Made by a program: the position numbers and the translations under genes. From the NCBI GenBank assembly GCA_038277395.1, contig CM076189.1, positions 84,309,421 through 84,373,420 on the forward strand: a DNA stretch of 64,000 bases, in the 5' to 3' direction. Below, in pieces: positions 11,391 through 22,989 of the stretch. The notes below the pieces were generated by a model. That model was not told the origin of the DNA and made no database searches. It worked only from the letters and a program-made list of their open reading frames with translations. This stretch comes from Dryocosmus kuriphilus (taxonomy: Eukaryota; Arthropoda; Insecta; Hymenoptera; Cynipidae). Position 1 is the stretch's first letter. Every line of letters starts with the position of its first letter.

Positions 11391-11715
11391 TTTTTTTATT
11401 CCGGACCACACCTATCTTTAGTTTTATGACTCGAAAACACTTTTCCATTCTTAAAATGTTGTGCATGTTACCGGTTTTATATAAACATTTTAGATTAGAT
11501 CTATTTTTCAGTCGAAAAAATTTAATTGTTTGCAAACAATTCTTTATAACCTTTCAAGCGTTAAAGCTAGACAAATTCTTATACCATATTTTGAAAGAGT
11601 ATACAATTCTACGGCGGACGGCATGTTTCTGAATTTTTTCATGATAAAAATAATATGAAAAAAAGCTGTATGAAGTTTAGTGAAAATTAAAGATATCTGG
11701 GACTTAATGGGTTAA

Positions 11716-14700
11716 ACCAACTTTTTTTAGTATTTGAATTTTTATTCATAAAGCAGAAACTTAAAAGATAAGGAAAATATTTTTAGCTTTCGTTTTTACT
11801 GAATTCATCATAGAATCGTGAACAGGCACTGTGACCTTTAGTACTACTGGTTTTTTGAAGGTTCTGTGCGTAATAAGTTTAGCAAATACGCAAGTAGTTT
11901 TGATTTCTCCGAATCATCGTTTGACATATTTATCGCAAATTATGAATGACAATTTGTAAAGTTTTTACAAAATAGCCAATTTTTTCCTTAAGATGTAGGA
12001 AATTATTCCAGCAAAGTGGAAATTTACTCATCTTTTGTTTGCTTGAACTTTGTCTATTTAAATTATGAAACATACTTTTCCTACAAAATTAGACCTTTCC
12101 CCCATTTTGCTCAATTTTTCATATTTTTCGGGATTTTTTCTAGTTAGATTATGAGATACAAATTTTGCATGAAATTGGAAACACATTCCAATGTTTTTGA
12201 ATTTTATTTACACAGTTTTGGAAATTATTCCCACAAATATTGAAAACTATTAACTTTCTTTCAGAATTTTTTTCATTTAGATTATGAAATATATTTTTTC
12301 AACAATATTTTAATTTTCTAGAATTTTTTCTAGAATCTTTACTGGACAGTTTTAAAAATTACTCCAACAGAATTGGAAGCTAATAATTTTCACGGAATAT
12401 GTTCCATTTCAATTAAAAATATTATTATCCTACAAAACTAGAATTTTTTCTAAATTTTTGTCGTATTTTTCCTCTACACTCTTGGAAATTATTCCAATAA
12501 AATTATAAGATATTCGATTTTTTGAAATTCTTTTTCCATTTCAATTATGAAACATACTCTCCTATATAGTTGAAAATTTATAGGAATTTTTGACGAATCT
12601 TTTCTCACAATTTTGCAAAACATTCCAGGATTTTTTCATTCTTTTTTAAATTTCGATTCAAATTATGGAACAAAATGTTAGCACAAAATTGCAATTTATC
12701 ACCCTTTTTAACCAGCTTTTCTTATAAAAACTTCATACTTATTTCAGCAAAACAGAAAGTTGATAATCTTGTTGGTTTTTAATTATCAAATATAATTTTT
12801 TGTTGAATTTTGGAATTATTCGTCAATTAAAGTATTTCGGAAGGCTTAGGGATACTAAATGATTTTAAGGGATTCCAAAAGAAATTAAAATACTTTAAGT
12901 GATTTCTAAAAATTTTGAAGCGATTTCTAAGAATTTCGTAAGACTTGTAAGTATTTTGATAGAAGCTGAAGTTTTCTGAATTTCTAAAATCTTCTAAAAG
13001 TTTAAAACTTTCTCCTGATCAGCTCACAATTTTTTCTAGCTTTTTTGGTTCTTCATGTAGTTCAAAACGAAAAGTCAGTCAAATTTAAATGATTCATCTT
13101 TATAAATTAGAAAATCAGAAAATTCTATCTTTTATCCATTTAGTGCAACTAAATTTTATGAACTTAAAATTAACCAATTTTTTTTACTATTCGACCTTTT
13201 ATACATAAAACAGAATTTTATGTAAAAGATATGGAAAATATTGTTAACTACTGTTTTTACTGAGCTTATCATACACTCTTTAACAAAGATTGTAATCTTT
13301 AATAATTTGGTTTTTCTGAAGGTTCTGTGCATAATGATTCTAGCAAATATGGAATGTTTTGGAATTTGGGAAAAACAATCTTTGTTCCTACACTCTATTT
13401 TCTAAAAGATTGTATAAAACGTCATTATCGAATAAAGGTTATAAAACACATTCCATTTTGAATTGTTCATTCTTAAAAGTAATCAACAAGAAAGAGAATT
13501 TAAAAAATATTATTAAATCTTCACGCTTTAACATTCAGTTGTGAAATCTGAAATTTGAAAATTGTAAAAAAATTAAATCAGTATGTTTAAAAATTATATT
13601 GAAACTCAATGCCTCCTAAATTAGAAAATCTCCAAACGATGAAGAATAAAAATAATTGTTTCTTTCAATTTTTCGTTGATTTTCCTAATTCTCTGATTTA
13701 CTAGGTTTCTCTGAAGTGTATAAGACAACACTTTTTAATCTTCTAAATTTCCAAATTTCTAAAAATCTCTTCCAGAACGTTAAAGATTCCTTTTAAATTT
13801 CAAATTTCCTTATTTGTTAAAACTACTATATTCGGTAACTTACTTATTTACTCACTTATTTATTCGAAACATAAAACTACGAAAATTTTGTAAAATTTTC
13901 TTCTCTTTAAACTTTTAAGTTTCTGAAAGTTTTTAGTCTTCTTCAGAAAATATTAGAAAGTATAAAATCAATTTTCTAAGTTTTTCATTTAGTTACTACG
14001 ATTAAATTTTGTTAATTTGACTAAATATAAAACATTATCCAAAATTTCCAGGTTTTCATTCCAAATTCTTAAATATTTCCAGATTTTTTATAAAAAACTA
14101 ATAATACTTCTAAGTATTTTATTTAGTTTCTAGGCAAAGGCTAGTCGGATTGAATATGATTATATAACAAATAAGAAATATAAAAAAAATTTTTTATTTA
14201 TTCAGTGTGATTACATTTGTTTATTTGAACAGATAAAGGCAGTAGAGATTTTTTTTAGAAAGACCGACTAAGTTTTCTCATTTTAGTTTTTTCAAACTTT
14301 TAATTTATTTAAAAAGGACACTTGAGACTAATTAAATTTAATTAATTTAATAAATAAAAAACCCAGGAATTTGTTTCCTGTATTTAGTTAGTCTGATTAA
14401 GTTTCATTAATTTAATTAGATAAAATTTTTGGATAATACATGTGCATATCAGAAAAAAGAGAATTTAAGAGAAGTTGTTCCAAACTTTATTTTAGTGTTT
14501 CAATTTTTACTCATAAAACAGAAACACAAAGGGGAAGGAAAATATTTTGAACTTTTTTGTTTACCGCATTTATCATTCAATCTTTAACAAACATTGTGAT
14601 TTTTAATAATTCCGTTTTTATGAAGGTTCTGTGTGTAATAATTCTAGCAAATACGGAAAATTACGAAATCTGAGAAAAACAATCTTCGCTCCTTCCCTAT

Positions 14701-14754
14701 ATTTTTCTAAAGAATAAATAAAGTATCACTGACAAAGGTAATGAAAGCCAATAT
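11716..14754. repeat. AT-rich modular repeat, block 1
   Basis: About 3 kb of strongly AT-rich sequence built from degenerate modules, such as aaattatgaaacatac..ttttcctacaaaatt, ttttggaaattattccaacaaaattgaaa, and gttaatttaactaaataaaa. The same modules, in similar order, recur in 17802-19596, 24651-27782, 35639-37404 and 53710-62368. A module with tttaacaaacattgtgatctttaataattctg recurs near 11830, 13280, 14585, 26370, 27140, 55905 and 60715. No coding signal is seen. The short reading frames here are chance. Confidence 0.75.
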
Positions 14755-15440
14755 AAAGGGTGGCACAAAAGTATGGAAAGCCCTGAACGACTCTTTAGGA
14801 ATGAAATTACTTTGGAAAATATTAAATGCGAAAGTTTTAGAATTTTTCCCTGGCTATTCAATGGCGACCTCGTTTTGACCTTCACCATGTTGTTGAAGGT
14901 CATACCATGTTCAAACTCAATTTTTTAAACGGGAAGCCCCATTTTTTATTCCGGATTTGCAAAGAGCAGGAAATTTTTTTTTCAACCATGACCTTGACCA
15001 TGACATTCAAGGTCATTCAGGGTCCCACTTGTTTTTTCAAATGGGAACACCTTTCAATTTTTTAAATGGGAAGTCCCATCTTTTATTGCGGATTTGGAAA
15101 GAGCAGGAAATTGTACGTTCATGCATGATCTTGAACTTGTCCTTGACCATGACGTTCAACGTCATTCCAAGGTCAAAATTGTTTTTTCAATTGGGGACCC
15201 CTATTTTTCACTGTGAATGTGGAAAAAGCAGGAAATTTTATCTTCAAGTTTAACCTTGACCATGACCTGTAAGACCATTAAAAGGTCACACTTGTTTTTT
15301 CAAATGCGAACCACCCTTCTTTTATCGCGGATTTCGAAAAGGCAGGAAATTTTACATTCAAGTGTGACTTAATCAATAATCATGCTTTTGACCTTGAATC
15401 AGACTTTCAAGGTAATTTTAAAAAGATTTTTTTAAGAACT
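14755..15440 (+). repeat. Left inverted-repeat arm of the DD41D element, with internal tandem repeats
   Basis: Repeated boxes are ttattgcggatttggaaaga, gcaggaaatttt, then caagtatgaccttgaccatg and ttcaaggtcatt, spaced at about 110-125 bp from about 14945 to 15350. Its reverse complement forms the right arm. Confidence 0.85.
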
Positions 15441-15484
15441 TTGAAAGATTCCAGCCACTGTAGGGTACCTCCTAGCGATCCTAG

Positions 15485-15570
15485 TCAGTTAATTCAAGGT
15501 TAACGATCCCGGCCATTTAAGGCAAGGCTAACGATCCCGGCCAGTTAAGGCTAGGAGATAGACCGTCCAG
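15485..15570. repeat. Short tandem repeat with AACGATCCCGGCCA
   Basis: gttaacgatcccggccattt and gctaacgatcccggccagtt are consecutive ~32 bp units, followed by a diverged gaccgtccagttaag unit. It lies between the left arm and the transposase 3' end. Confidence 0.75.
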
Positions 15571-15582
15571 TTAAGCCAAGGT

Positions 15583-16659
15583 TTACAACTTGTGTTCAAA
15601 ACGTTCTCCACCAAAATCCTGGCAGATTCCTAGACAGACATACAAATTTTCTATCGCACTCCTTATCATATCAGGTGTAATATCAGCGCAAGCATTGACT
15701 ATTTTTTGTCTTAGATCTTCTAAATCCCGCGGCTTAGTAACTTACACGTTATTTTTTATATTGCCCCAAGAGAAAAAGTGAAGTGGAGTCAGATCAGGTG
15801 ACCTGGCTGGCCACTCAATAGTTCCTCTGCGACCTATCCAACGATTACTAAATACTACATCTAGGTAGTTTCTCACAATCACCTGAAAATAAGCAAGAGC
15901 ATCATCATGCTGGTACCAAACCTCATTGAAATCATCACCAGCTATTTCCTGAATCGCTGGGACTATTTGTTCCTGCAGTAATTCCAGATATCTTGGTCCA
16001 CCTAACTTTCCGTCAACGAAAAAATGTTCAGATACTCGATCACTAAAAATACCTGCCCACACATTCAATTTTTGCGGGTATTGCGTGTAATGTTCTCGTA
16101 GCCAATTAGGATTTTCATTGCTCCAGTATCTGCAATTGTAGTGATTGGTGTCACCGTTAAGTTGATATGTTGATTCGTCTGAAGAAACGATGAGTGACTG
16201 AAAATTAGGATTCTGAACAATTCTTTCCAGCATATCCTCACAAAATTCAACTCGCCGGTCAAAATCATCTTCACTTATTTCTTGATGAAGTTGTATTTTG
16301 TAAGGGTAACATATGGTGATCTTTAAATTCCTAAAAACTGACATTCGATTAATTTGAAGCTGTTGAGAGGCCTTTCTACGAGTTAAATGCAGATCTTCGA
16401 CAAAAGACTGGGCCACTTCCATTTACCGCCCTTCTGAGGTTTCAGTTTTTGGTCTTCCAGGTTTTGGACATTTCTTATTAGTCCCAGTGTCTTCAAACCT
16501 CCTGATAGTTTTAGAGCCAGTGGATTTGCTAATGCCCGTTAAGCTTTCTCGAAACGTTTTGTCAAATAACTGCACTACTTCGTGATACGACCTACATTTA
16601 TCACCCCAACCTCCCATTATTAATAAAGAAACTCTCTCTTGTTCTGTTAGAGAACCCAT
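15583..16659 (-). pseudogene. DD41D mariner-like transposase with two premature stops
   Basis: One frame runs from the ATG at 16659 to TAA at 15583-15585 (358 codon positions), broken by TAA at 16423-16425 and TAA at about 15742-15744. The N-terminal part (LTEQERVSLLIMGGWGDKCR, SKSTGSKTIRRFEDTG, KPGRPKTET) is a helix-turn-helix DNA-binding domain. The catalytic part has SSDEST (first Asp), QYPQKLNVWAGI, WYQHDD (second Asp) and WIGRRGTIEWPARSPDLTPLHFF. Counting from the second Asp, 41 residues precede the position that holds Asp in mariner (PSD/PLD). Here it is His, so the third catalytic residue is lost. Full family-like length, but inactive. Confidence 0.9.
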
Positions 16660-17095
16660 GGTGAAAAAAGGAATAAAATAACAGCTTTCAAAGACTCTCG
16701 GAAAGAAATATTAAAGAAACAGCAATTGCGCCCCCCAAAAAAAGAACTTCACTAAATATTCTGAAAAGGACTGTTAGGGGTGCTAAAGCAGCGAAAGTAA
16801 CTGGTTTTCGAAAATCCTAAAAAGGAGTATTGAAAAGCAGCAATAGCGCCAAAAAAAATGAACTACACTATCTATCCTAAAAAAGACTGTTAGAGAGGCT
16901 AAAGCAGCAAAATCGTCTGCTTTTCAGTTATCCTCAAAAGGCAAACTTTAGAGTACGTTACACGGTTGGCTGACAAGATTTTCAAAAAGTCGACCAATTT
17001 CCGCCAAATTTGGTATGCGGAGGTTTTTTGGATCGCTGATTACGAATCTGAAATCAGTTCTTGAAAATTATTAATCCAATATGGCGGAACCAAGA
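16660..17095. repeat. Upstream region of the transposase with ~110 bp direct repeats
   Basis: agcaattgcgcc..ctaaatattctgaaaaggactgttaggggtgctaaagcagc (about 16722-16835) is repeated as agcaatagcgcc..ctatctatcctaaaaaagactgttagagaggctaaagcagc (about 16838-16945). No reading frame is convincing. It could hold the promoter, but I see no clear signal. Confidence 0.7.
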
Positions 17096-17099
17096 TGGC

Positions 17100-17801
17100 G
17101 GAAAAGGTTTTCAAAAAATCAACCAATTTACGCCACATTTGGTGTAAAACTGGAACTAATAAGAACCGTCCAAAACGTCATACTTGAAGGTAAAATTTCC
17201 TGCTCTTTCCAAATCTGCAATAAAAGATGGGGCTCTCGATTTGTAAAAACGTATGTGATCTTGGAATGACCTTGAAGGTCATGATCAAGGTTAGTCTTGA
17301 AGATAAAATGTCCTGCTCTTTCCAAATCCACAATGAAAAATAGGGGTTCCCATTGGAAAAAACAAGTTTGACCTTGGCATGAATTTGAAGGTCATGGTCA
17401 ATGACATCTTCAAGGTTATACTTGATCCTAAAATTTCCTGCCCCTTCCAAATCCGCAATAAAAAATGGGGCTTCCCATTTGAAAAATTGAAAGGGGTTCC
17501 AATTTGAAAAAACAAGTTTGATCTTGGAATGATCTTGAAGGTCATGGTAAATGACACGGCCAAGGTCATACTTGAACGCAAAATTTCCTGGCATTTCCAA
17601 ATCCGCAATAGAAAATGGGGCTTCCCGTTTAGAAAATTGAATTTTACGTTGATATTACCTTCAAGGTCATGGTCAAGGACAAACCGAGGTCGCCATTGAA
17701 TAGCCAGGGAAAACTCCTTAAACTTTTGTATTTAATATTTTTCAAAGAAAATTCATTCCTGATGAGTTACTCAGGGGTTTCCGTACTTTGATTCCACCCT
17801 G
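17100..17801 (-). repeat. Right inverted-repeat arm of the DD41D element
   Basis: Reverse complement of the left arm, with four ggaaatttt/ctttccaaatc boxes and aaggtcatggtcaa motifs. The end tccaccctg abuts TATA. Confidence 0.85.
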
Positions 17802-19596
17802 TATAGAGCAACCATTTATTGAGACACGTCATTCCTAAAAAAAATTAGTAATCATTACTTTATCAAGCAGTCCATTTAAAAAGTCGAGATTTTTAATAAT
17901 ATTATGTATCTCACATTCGTGTTTTTCGCCCACTTCAAATTTAAGTATGAAAAATTATTATAATTATTATTTATAACAAATATATCACACATATGTTCTC
18001 AAACGTGTTTACATAAAAGCTTCCATTTTAATTTGTTTATTATTAAAAGTGATCATCCAAATTTTCCATATGGTACACAAAAAAACAGTTAAAGAACATT
18101 ATTAAATTTTTAGAGCTTTAAAATTGAATTGTGTAATTTGAATAATAAGTACTGTAGCAAACTCAAAACAGTAACTTGAAAAATTAAAGCGGAAGTCCAA
18201 GCCTAAGTATTAGAAAATCTGCAAACGAGAAACTATTATAATGCTTGTTTCTTTTAAATTTTTGGTTTTCTGAGATCCACTACAATACTTTAATTCACTA
18301 CATTTCTCTTAAATTCAGTTGATTTTTCATGATACTTCTTTCATTTTTTAATTCTCTTTGAGGCGCATAAATATTCCCGAGTTTTCTTTTAACTAATTTT
18401 CAGTTTATCGGGCGGCCGTCTGGCCTAATCTTTATTTTCCTGAATTTCAATTTGTAGTAGTATTCATTTCGCCAAGTTATCGTTTCACGTAATTTTTATT
18501 TTTCAGAATTTCTATATTTCATCATTTTTATTTTACGGAATTTCCATTTGTCGTAATTTAAATTTTTTCGAATCATCGTTTCACTACATTCTTATTTTTC
18601 GAATTTCTATGCCGCATAATTTTGATTTTATCGAATTACCATTTGTCGTAGTTCCCATTTTTTAAGATTATCTTCTGATGCAATTTTTATTTTTCCGAAA
18701 TTCTATGAAATAATTTTTTCTTTTTTACCGAAGTAACGTTTTTCTTTGTTTACATTGTTCAGAATCCTGGTTCGACAGAATTGTTATTTTTCCGAGTTTC
18801 TGTATTTCATAGTTTTCACTTTACCGAATTACCGTTTGTCCCCGATTCCACTTTTCTGAATTATCGTTTGATATAATTATCCCGAATTGTGATTGGTCAT
18901 AATTTGTATAGTTCCTACAAAATTTCTGATTTTTGTTTTATAGTCGTGGACATTATTTCAACAAAATCGAAGTTTACTCATTTTTCTCTTCAAGTTCTCC
19001 CATTTAAATTATGAAACATACTTTTCCTACAAAATTAGCTATTTTCCTTATTTTGTCCAATTTTTGATATTTTTCTTCATTTTTTCATAGTTAAATTATG
19101 AGGTATAATTTTTGAACTGAATTATTGAACGTACTTCCCAATTTCTGTGGAATTTTTTTTCTAACGCAGTTTTGGAGGATATTCAACAAAATTGTAAACT
19201 ACTCACTTTGTTCGGATTTTTTTCATTTAAATTATGAAATATACTTTTTCTATAAAATTGCAATTTTTTTAGAAATTTTTCGCGAATATTTTCTAGACAA
19301 TTTTTAAAACACGTCCAACGAAATTGAAAATTAATAATATTCGCGACGCTTGTTGAAATTCAATTAGAAATACAATTTTCATGCAAAATTGAATTTTTTC
19401 CAAATTTTGGTCCAAATTTTCCTCCACACTTTGGGAAATTATTCCAACAAAATTGAAAGTTATTCGCTTTTTTGAAATATATCATATAATTAATATATAT
19501 AATTGTCTAATCTAAAAAAAAAAACCTCGAACATTTTGCAAATTTCTCTCTTTTCTAAACTTTTATATATCCGAAAGCTTTTAATTTCATTCAGAA
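17802..19596. repeat. AT-rich modular repeat, block 2
   Basis: It continues block 1 after the DD41D insertion. It includes the tgcatctcacattcg-type module near 17905, a ccatatggtaca box near 18067, a gaggcgcataaat box near 18360, then the CCGAATT array and further aattatgaaacatac modules. No gene is seen. Confidence 0.75.
18410..18905. repeat. CCGAATT array (degenerate ~32 bp units)
   Basis: Units of the form TTTTTCCGAATT + 8-10 variable bases + catAATTTTTA repeat head to tail. Three unit types alternate: variable part atcgtttga, tctatatgg or accatttgtcg. Homologous arrays lie at 35650-36690, 56690-57180 and 61440-62290. Confidence 0.8.
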
Positions 19597-19960
19597 CTAG
19601 TTAGTACTTCTTTATTTCGTTTATACTCTCTCCCTTTTACGGGATTGTGGGTCTTCACGTAAACATTACATGTATTCTTACAAATAAACCTTATACTATC
19701 TTACAAACTATTCGCTTCAAATCGACTTGCATTATTACTCTTAGATCTAAACGCTTGGTGCTTTGCCCCGGGCTTCCGTTTCCTCTTACCATTTTTTATT
19801 TCAAAAATTGGCTCTAGTCCGCAACACTATTTTGGAAATATTCCTTCTTCGGCGACACATTTTTTTCTTCTTTTTTTTTTAATTGCTCTGTGAACCCAGC
19901 TCTCTCTCTCTCTCAGATATTCCAGTTTCTTCATCCATTCCTTCCCCTGAACATTTTCAT

Positions 19961-20827
19961 TCAGAATCCATTTGATTCTCTCTTCTGTACCCTCCCCTCC
20001 CCCTCAACACATTTACACCTCTCTAACGCATACAACCATGTTTCCTTCTCATACCTACACACTCTACATACATTCTCTTCTTCCTTCAAAAAATACCTGC
20101 ATGCTCTAACACACTGTCCCATTCTGAATCTCACTACTCTGTTCCATTTGTTCTCCTTTTTAATTTTTTTCATGTAATCTGGTTCCCCCTGCCCCTTAAC
20201 CATCCTATATCAGCTGTTGCATCTCGAATCTGCGATTTCTTCCCATCGTTTCTCCCCTTGTCCAGCCTTCAACTCTTGCTCTACTTCCTCCCACACTCTA
20301 ATCCTCTCTTGCATATCAAATTCACACCTCCTTTCATATCGCTCATCCTCCCATTTTGAATGCCCCATATTACTCCTCTTCTCTTTATCCATAACCTCCC
20401 GGGCACACGCTTGCGCAATTTTGCTTCCCTCTCCCCTTCTTAGTTTCCCTTCGAACGTTCAGGCTCTTTTCACTTGCCTGACCACCATTTTCTCTCGTCC
20501 TACTTCTTCCCTTAACATATAACCTCGACAGCTCCAGCTCACTACCATCACCCATTTCAGAAATCTCTCGTGCAAACTTTCCAACCTTTTATGTTCTTTC
20601 GATCCCCAAATTTCCACTTCATAGCTTAACACTGACCATACTAACACACCAAACATCCGCACTCTCATCCTCCAATCGACCTTAAACCTACCTTTTCCTA
20701 TACCCCATACTTGTCCCATTACTTTGCTCGCACTTTCTAGTCCCTTTCTCACCTGCAGCTTGTTTCCTCCTCTCGTTTCGAACCAGTAACCTAGATAGCA
20801 AAGTTCATCCACCAAATCCACCACCAT
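19961..20827 (-). pseudogene. LINE ORF2 C-terminal domain remnant with Cys-His motif
   Basis: LCYLGYWFETRGGNK (RT thumb region), then LESLHERFLKWVMVVSWSCR and GYMLREEVGREKMVVRQ (20459-20827), shared with 62956-63384. Further downstream CRVCRYEKETWLYALERC (19961-20203) resembles the CCHC motif near the end of many LINE ORF2 proteins, with the His position degenerate. Confidence 0.75.
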
Positions 20828-20839
20828 TCTATATATCTT

Positions 20840-21780
20840 TCATTCGTACTCTACACTACCCCTTTTATTTCTGAAATACATCATCGTGGTCTTGTTCTCT
20901 TTCACCGTTAACCACTTTTCTCTCAGATACTCTTCGAACACTCTCATCAACAAACTCATACCTCTTTCAATATCCGCTACTAGCTCTATATAATCTGCAT
21001 AAGCTGGTGAATACATCTTGCCTGTTCCTAATATTGTCCCCCCTTTCCCTTTCCTCTCCAACTTCTCCACTGAATCTGCCAGAAGGATACTCAACATAAG
21101 TGGGCTCAACGGACACCCATGCCTGAGCCCCCGTCCTGTCCAGAATTCCGCACCCTTCTTATCTCCTATCATCGTTCTTATCTTAGTCTCCGCAGATATT
21201 TCTTTTATCCTCTCTATTAAACCTTCGTCTACTCCTCTTTCTTTCATGGCTGATCATAGCACCCTCCTATTAACTGAGTCAAATGTTGCCTTAACGTTCA
21301 CCAACAATGCGACCAGTTTTTCTCTCTTCTGACCTAGGTTCCTGTTGACTTGTTAGTTGAGCACGTAGACCTGTGTTTCCCATAGCTTTACGGAAAACCG
21401 TTTGGTTATGTAGTATACTTGCCTTTTCTTCCACCTGTATTTCCAACCTCCTTGTAAGCACTTCCGCATAGATTTTATATTCCACAAACATGAGTGTAAT
21501 ACATCTATACTCATGCACCATTTTTCCCCTCCCCTTTCTTAATCTCCGGTACTACCTGCCCTGTCTTCCATTCCTCCGGTCATCCTCCTCCTTTCCACAC
21601 CTTATTACACATACTCCACATTCTATCCTTCACCCCTATTCCTCCATATTTCATTGTTTCATTTTCTAAGCCATCTTCCCCTGTTGCCTTGCTTCTTTTT
21701 AACCTTGTAATCGCCTCATTTAACTCCTCCCTTCTAATCTCGTTTACTTTATTCTCGTCCCCATCTACTACCAATCTCAC
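20840..21780 (-). pseudogene. LINE reverse transcriptase remnant
   Basis: Minus-strand pieces are EELNEAITRLKRSKATGEDG (21580-21780, pre-RT), YKIYAEVLTRRLE (21291-21521) and GRGLRHGCPLSPLMLSILLAD with AYADYIELVAD (20840-21247). The catalytic box should be YADD but reads YADY, so the second Asp is lost. Three frames are used, so the copy is dead. Confidence 0.85.
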
Positions 21781-22079
21781 TTCTCCCTTTACCCTTTGTA
21801 CTTTTGTACCTTTCTTTCTCCTTCTGTCTTTTCTCCTTTATCATTCTTTAGTGCTCCCTCCTTCTTCTGTTAAGTTCTCCCTTTTCTATTTCCCTTTCCT
21901 CCATTTTCTTATACTCTCCTTCATCCTACCCTTACTTTCCGTGCATTCATTATCCCACGAATCTCTCCTAAGCCCCTTTTCTATTTTTCTCGTTCTTATC
22001 TCTTCCCTTACCTCATCAATCACTCTTTTTAGTTTTCCGAGCAGCGTGTCTACTCCTTCCTCTTCCAAACCCCTATCTC

Positions 22080-22940
22080 CTTGTTTTCTATCTTTTCTCT
22101 AAATTCTCTCAAGTTTTCCTCCCCCCAGCTAACCATTTTCAATTTCCTTTCTCCCTATCTTTTCCTCTTCCCCCTATTGCACCTTTGGCCACCACATCTC
22201 ATTGTCGCGATCACCGGAAAATGTTCTGAGTCTATTACGTTACCCACTTCAATTCTTACCATCAGCTTCCTTACTCTTGCTTCTGCCAGAATATAATCTA
22301 TTACGGTATCCACTATACCCACCTACGTATATTCTCCTTCTTCATGCCCATTTGTATTGCCATTACAAATTAATCATCCTACCTCTCACAACAAGTCCAG
22401 TATCCTTCTTCCCTCCCGGTCCGTCTCCTTTTGTTTCGAGTTTCTTATGAACACCTCCTTTTCTCTATCGCATACCTCTCCCCCTTGTACCCAAGAACGT
22501 GCATTCAAATTTCTTCCTATTATAACCAGCCTCTCTTCTTTTTCCTCTGCCCATTCCCTTATTGTTTTTCATCCTTCCTCTTCTCCTCTTCTTCTGTACA
22601 CGCATACCACATCCACAATAGCTTTTCCTAATTTTGTTCTTCTAGTCATTGATCCTGCCGTTTCATCTACTTACTTTTCCTTCTAATCCTGTACCACCTT
22701 CTCCTTTCTTACCCCTGATACAATGCCACCCATTCCTCTCCCTTTCACGTGTTCCTTTCTCGCTGCTTGCATCTTCCACTCATATGCTTTTCGTAAAATT
22801 TTTTTCATACCTTTCCGCTCCTTCTCATTCATCCAAGTCTCACTCATCATTATTACATCCCACTCCTGCGATTCTCCCCAAAATCCCATATCCTCGTTTG
22901 TTAATCCTGAAACATTCCAGAACGCTACTTCCACTTCGCC
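22080..22940 (-). pseudogene. LINE endonuclease remnant
   Basis: VAFWNVSGLTNEDMGFW and WDVIMMSETWM (22683-22934) match the N-terminal strands of EEP endonucleases (NVAGL.., ..ET.W). Further along the minus strand a RNLNAR motif stands where GDFNAR is expected, and a TYVGGYSG-like region precedes the SDHFPV position. Frames are broken. Confidence 0.7.
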
Positions 22941-22989
22941 CTTTTCGCTTTGTTCCCCTTCATTTCTTTCATTCCTGTCTTTTTGCCGT

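Larger units (their letters stand above)
2960..11711. mobile_element. Palindromic TTAA-flanked non-autonomous DNA transposon (piggyBac-type), interrupted twice
   Basis: Both ends are bounded by TTAA (2956-2959 and 11712-11715). They carry the inverted terminus CCCATTAAGTCCCA at 2960 and TGGGACTTAATGGG ending at 11711. TTAA duplications with CCC...GGG ends are the hallmark of piggyBac, although Kolobok also uses TTAA. The left arm 2960-3290 is the reverse complement of about 11391-11711, and 3290-3360 of 10046-10126. Removing the BEL element plus one GCTCA and the family H element leaves about 1420 bp with arms of roughly 0.7 kb and an axis near 3670. No transposase is encoded, so it is a foldback-like MITE. 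Confidence 0.8.
14755..17801 (-). mobile_element. Tc1/mariner element of the DD41D type with ~0.7 kb inverted repeats
   Basis: The ends are agggtgg plus a CAAAAGTA-like stretch at 14756 and its reverse complement ending ccaccctg at 17801, flanked by TA-rich target (TATA). Arms of about 0.7 kb are inverted copies. Each carries about four direct ~110 bp subrepeats with the ggaaagagcaggaaatttt box and TCAAGGTCA-like motifs. A minus-strand transposase lies between them. A paralogous empty site at 56070-56100 supports the boundaries. Confidence 0.88.

Noticed and set aside
14945..17640. Reading frames of up to 140 codons in the mariner arms
   Set aside because: They follow the ~110 bp subrepeats in both arms and read the same nonsense peptide in each unit. 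Not a protein.
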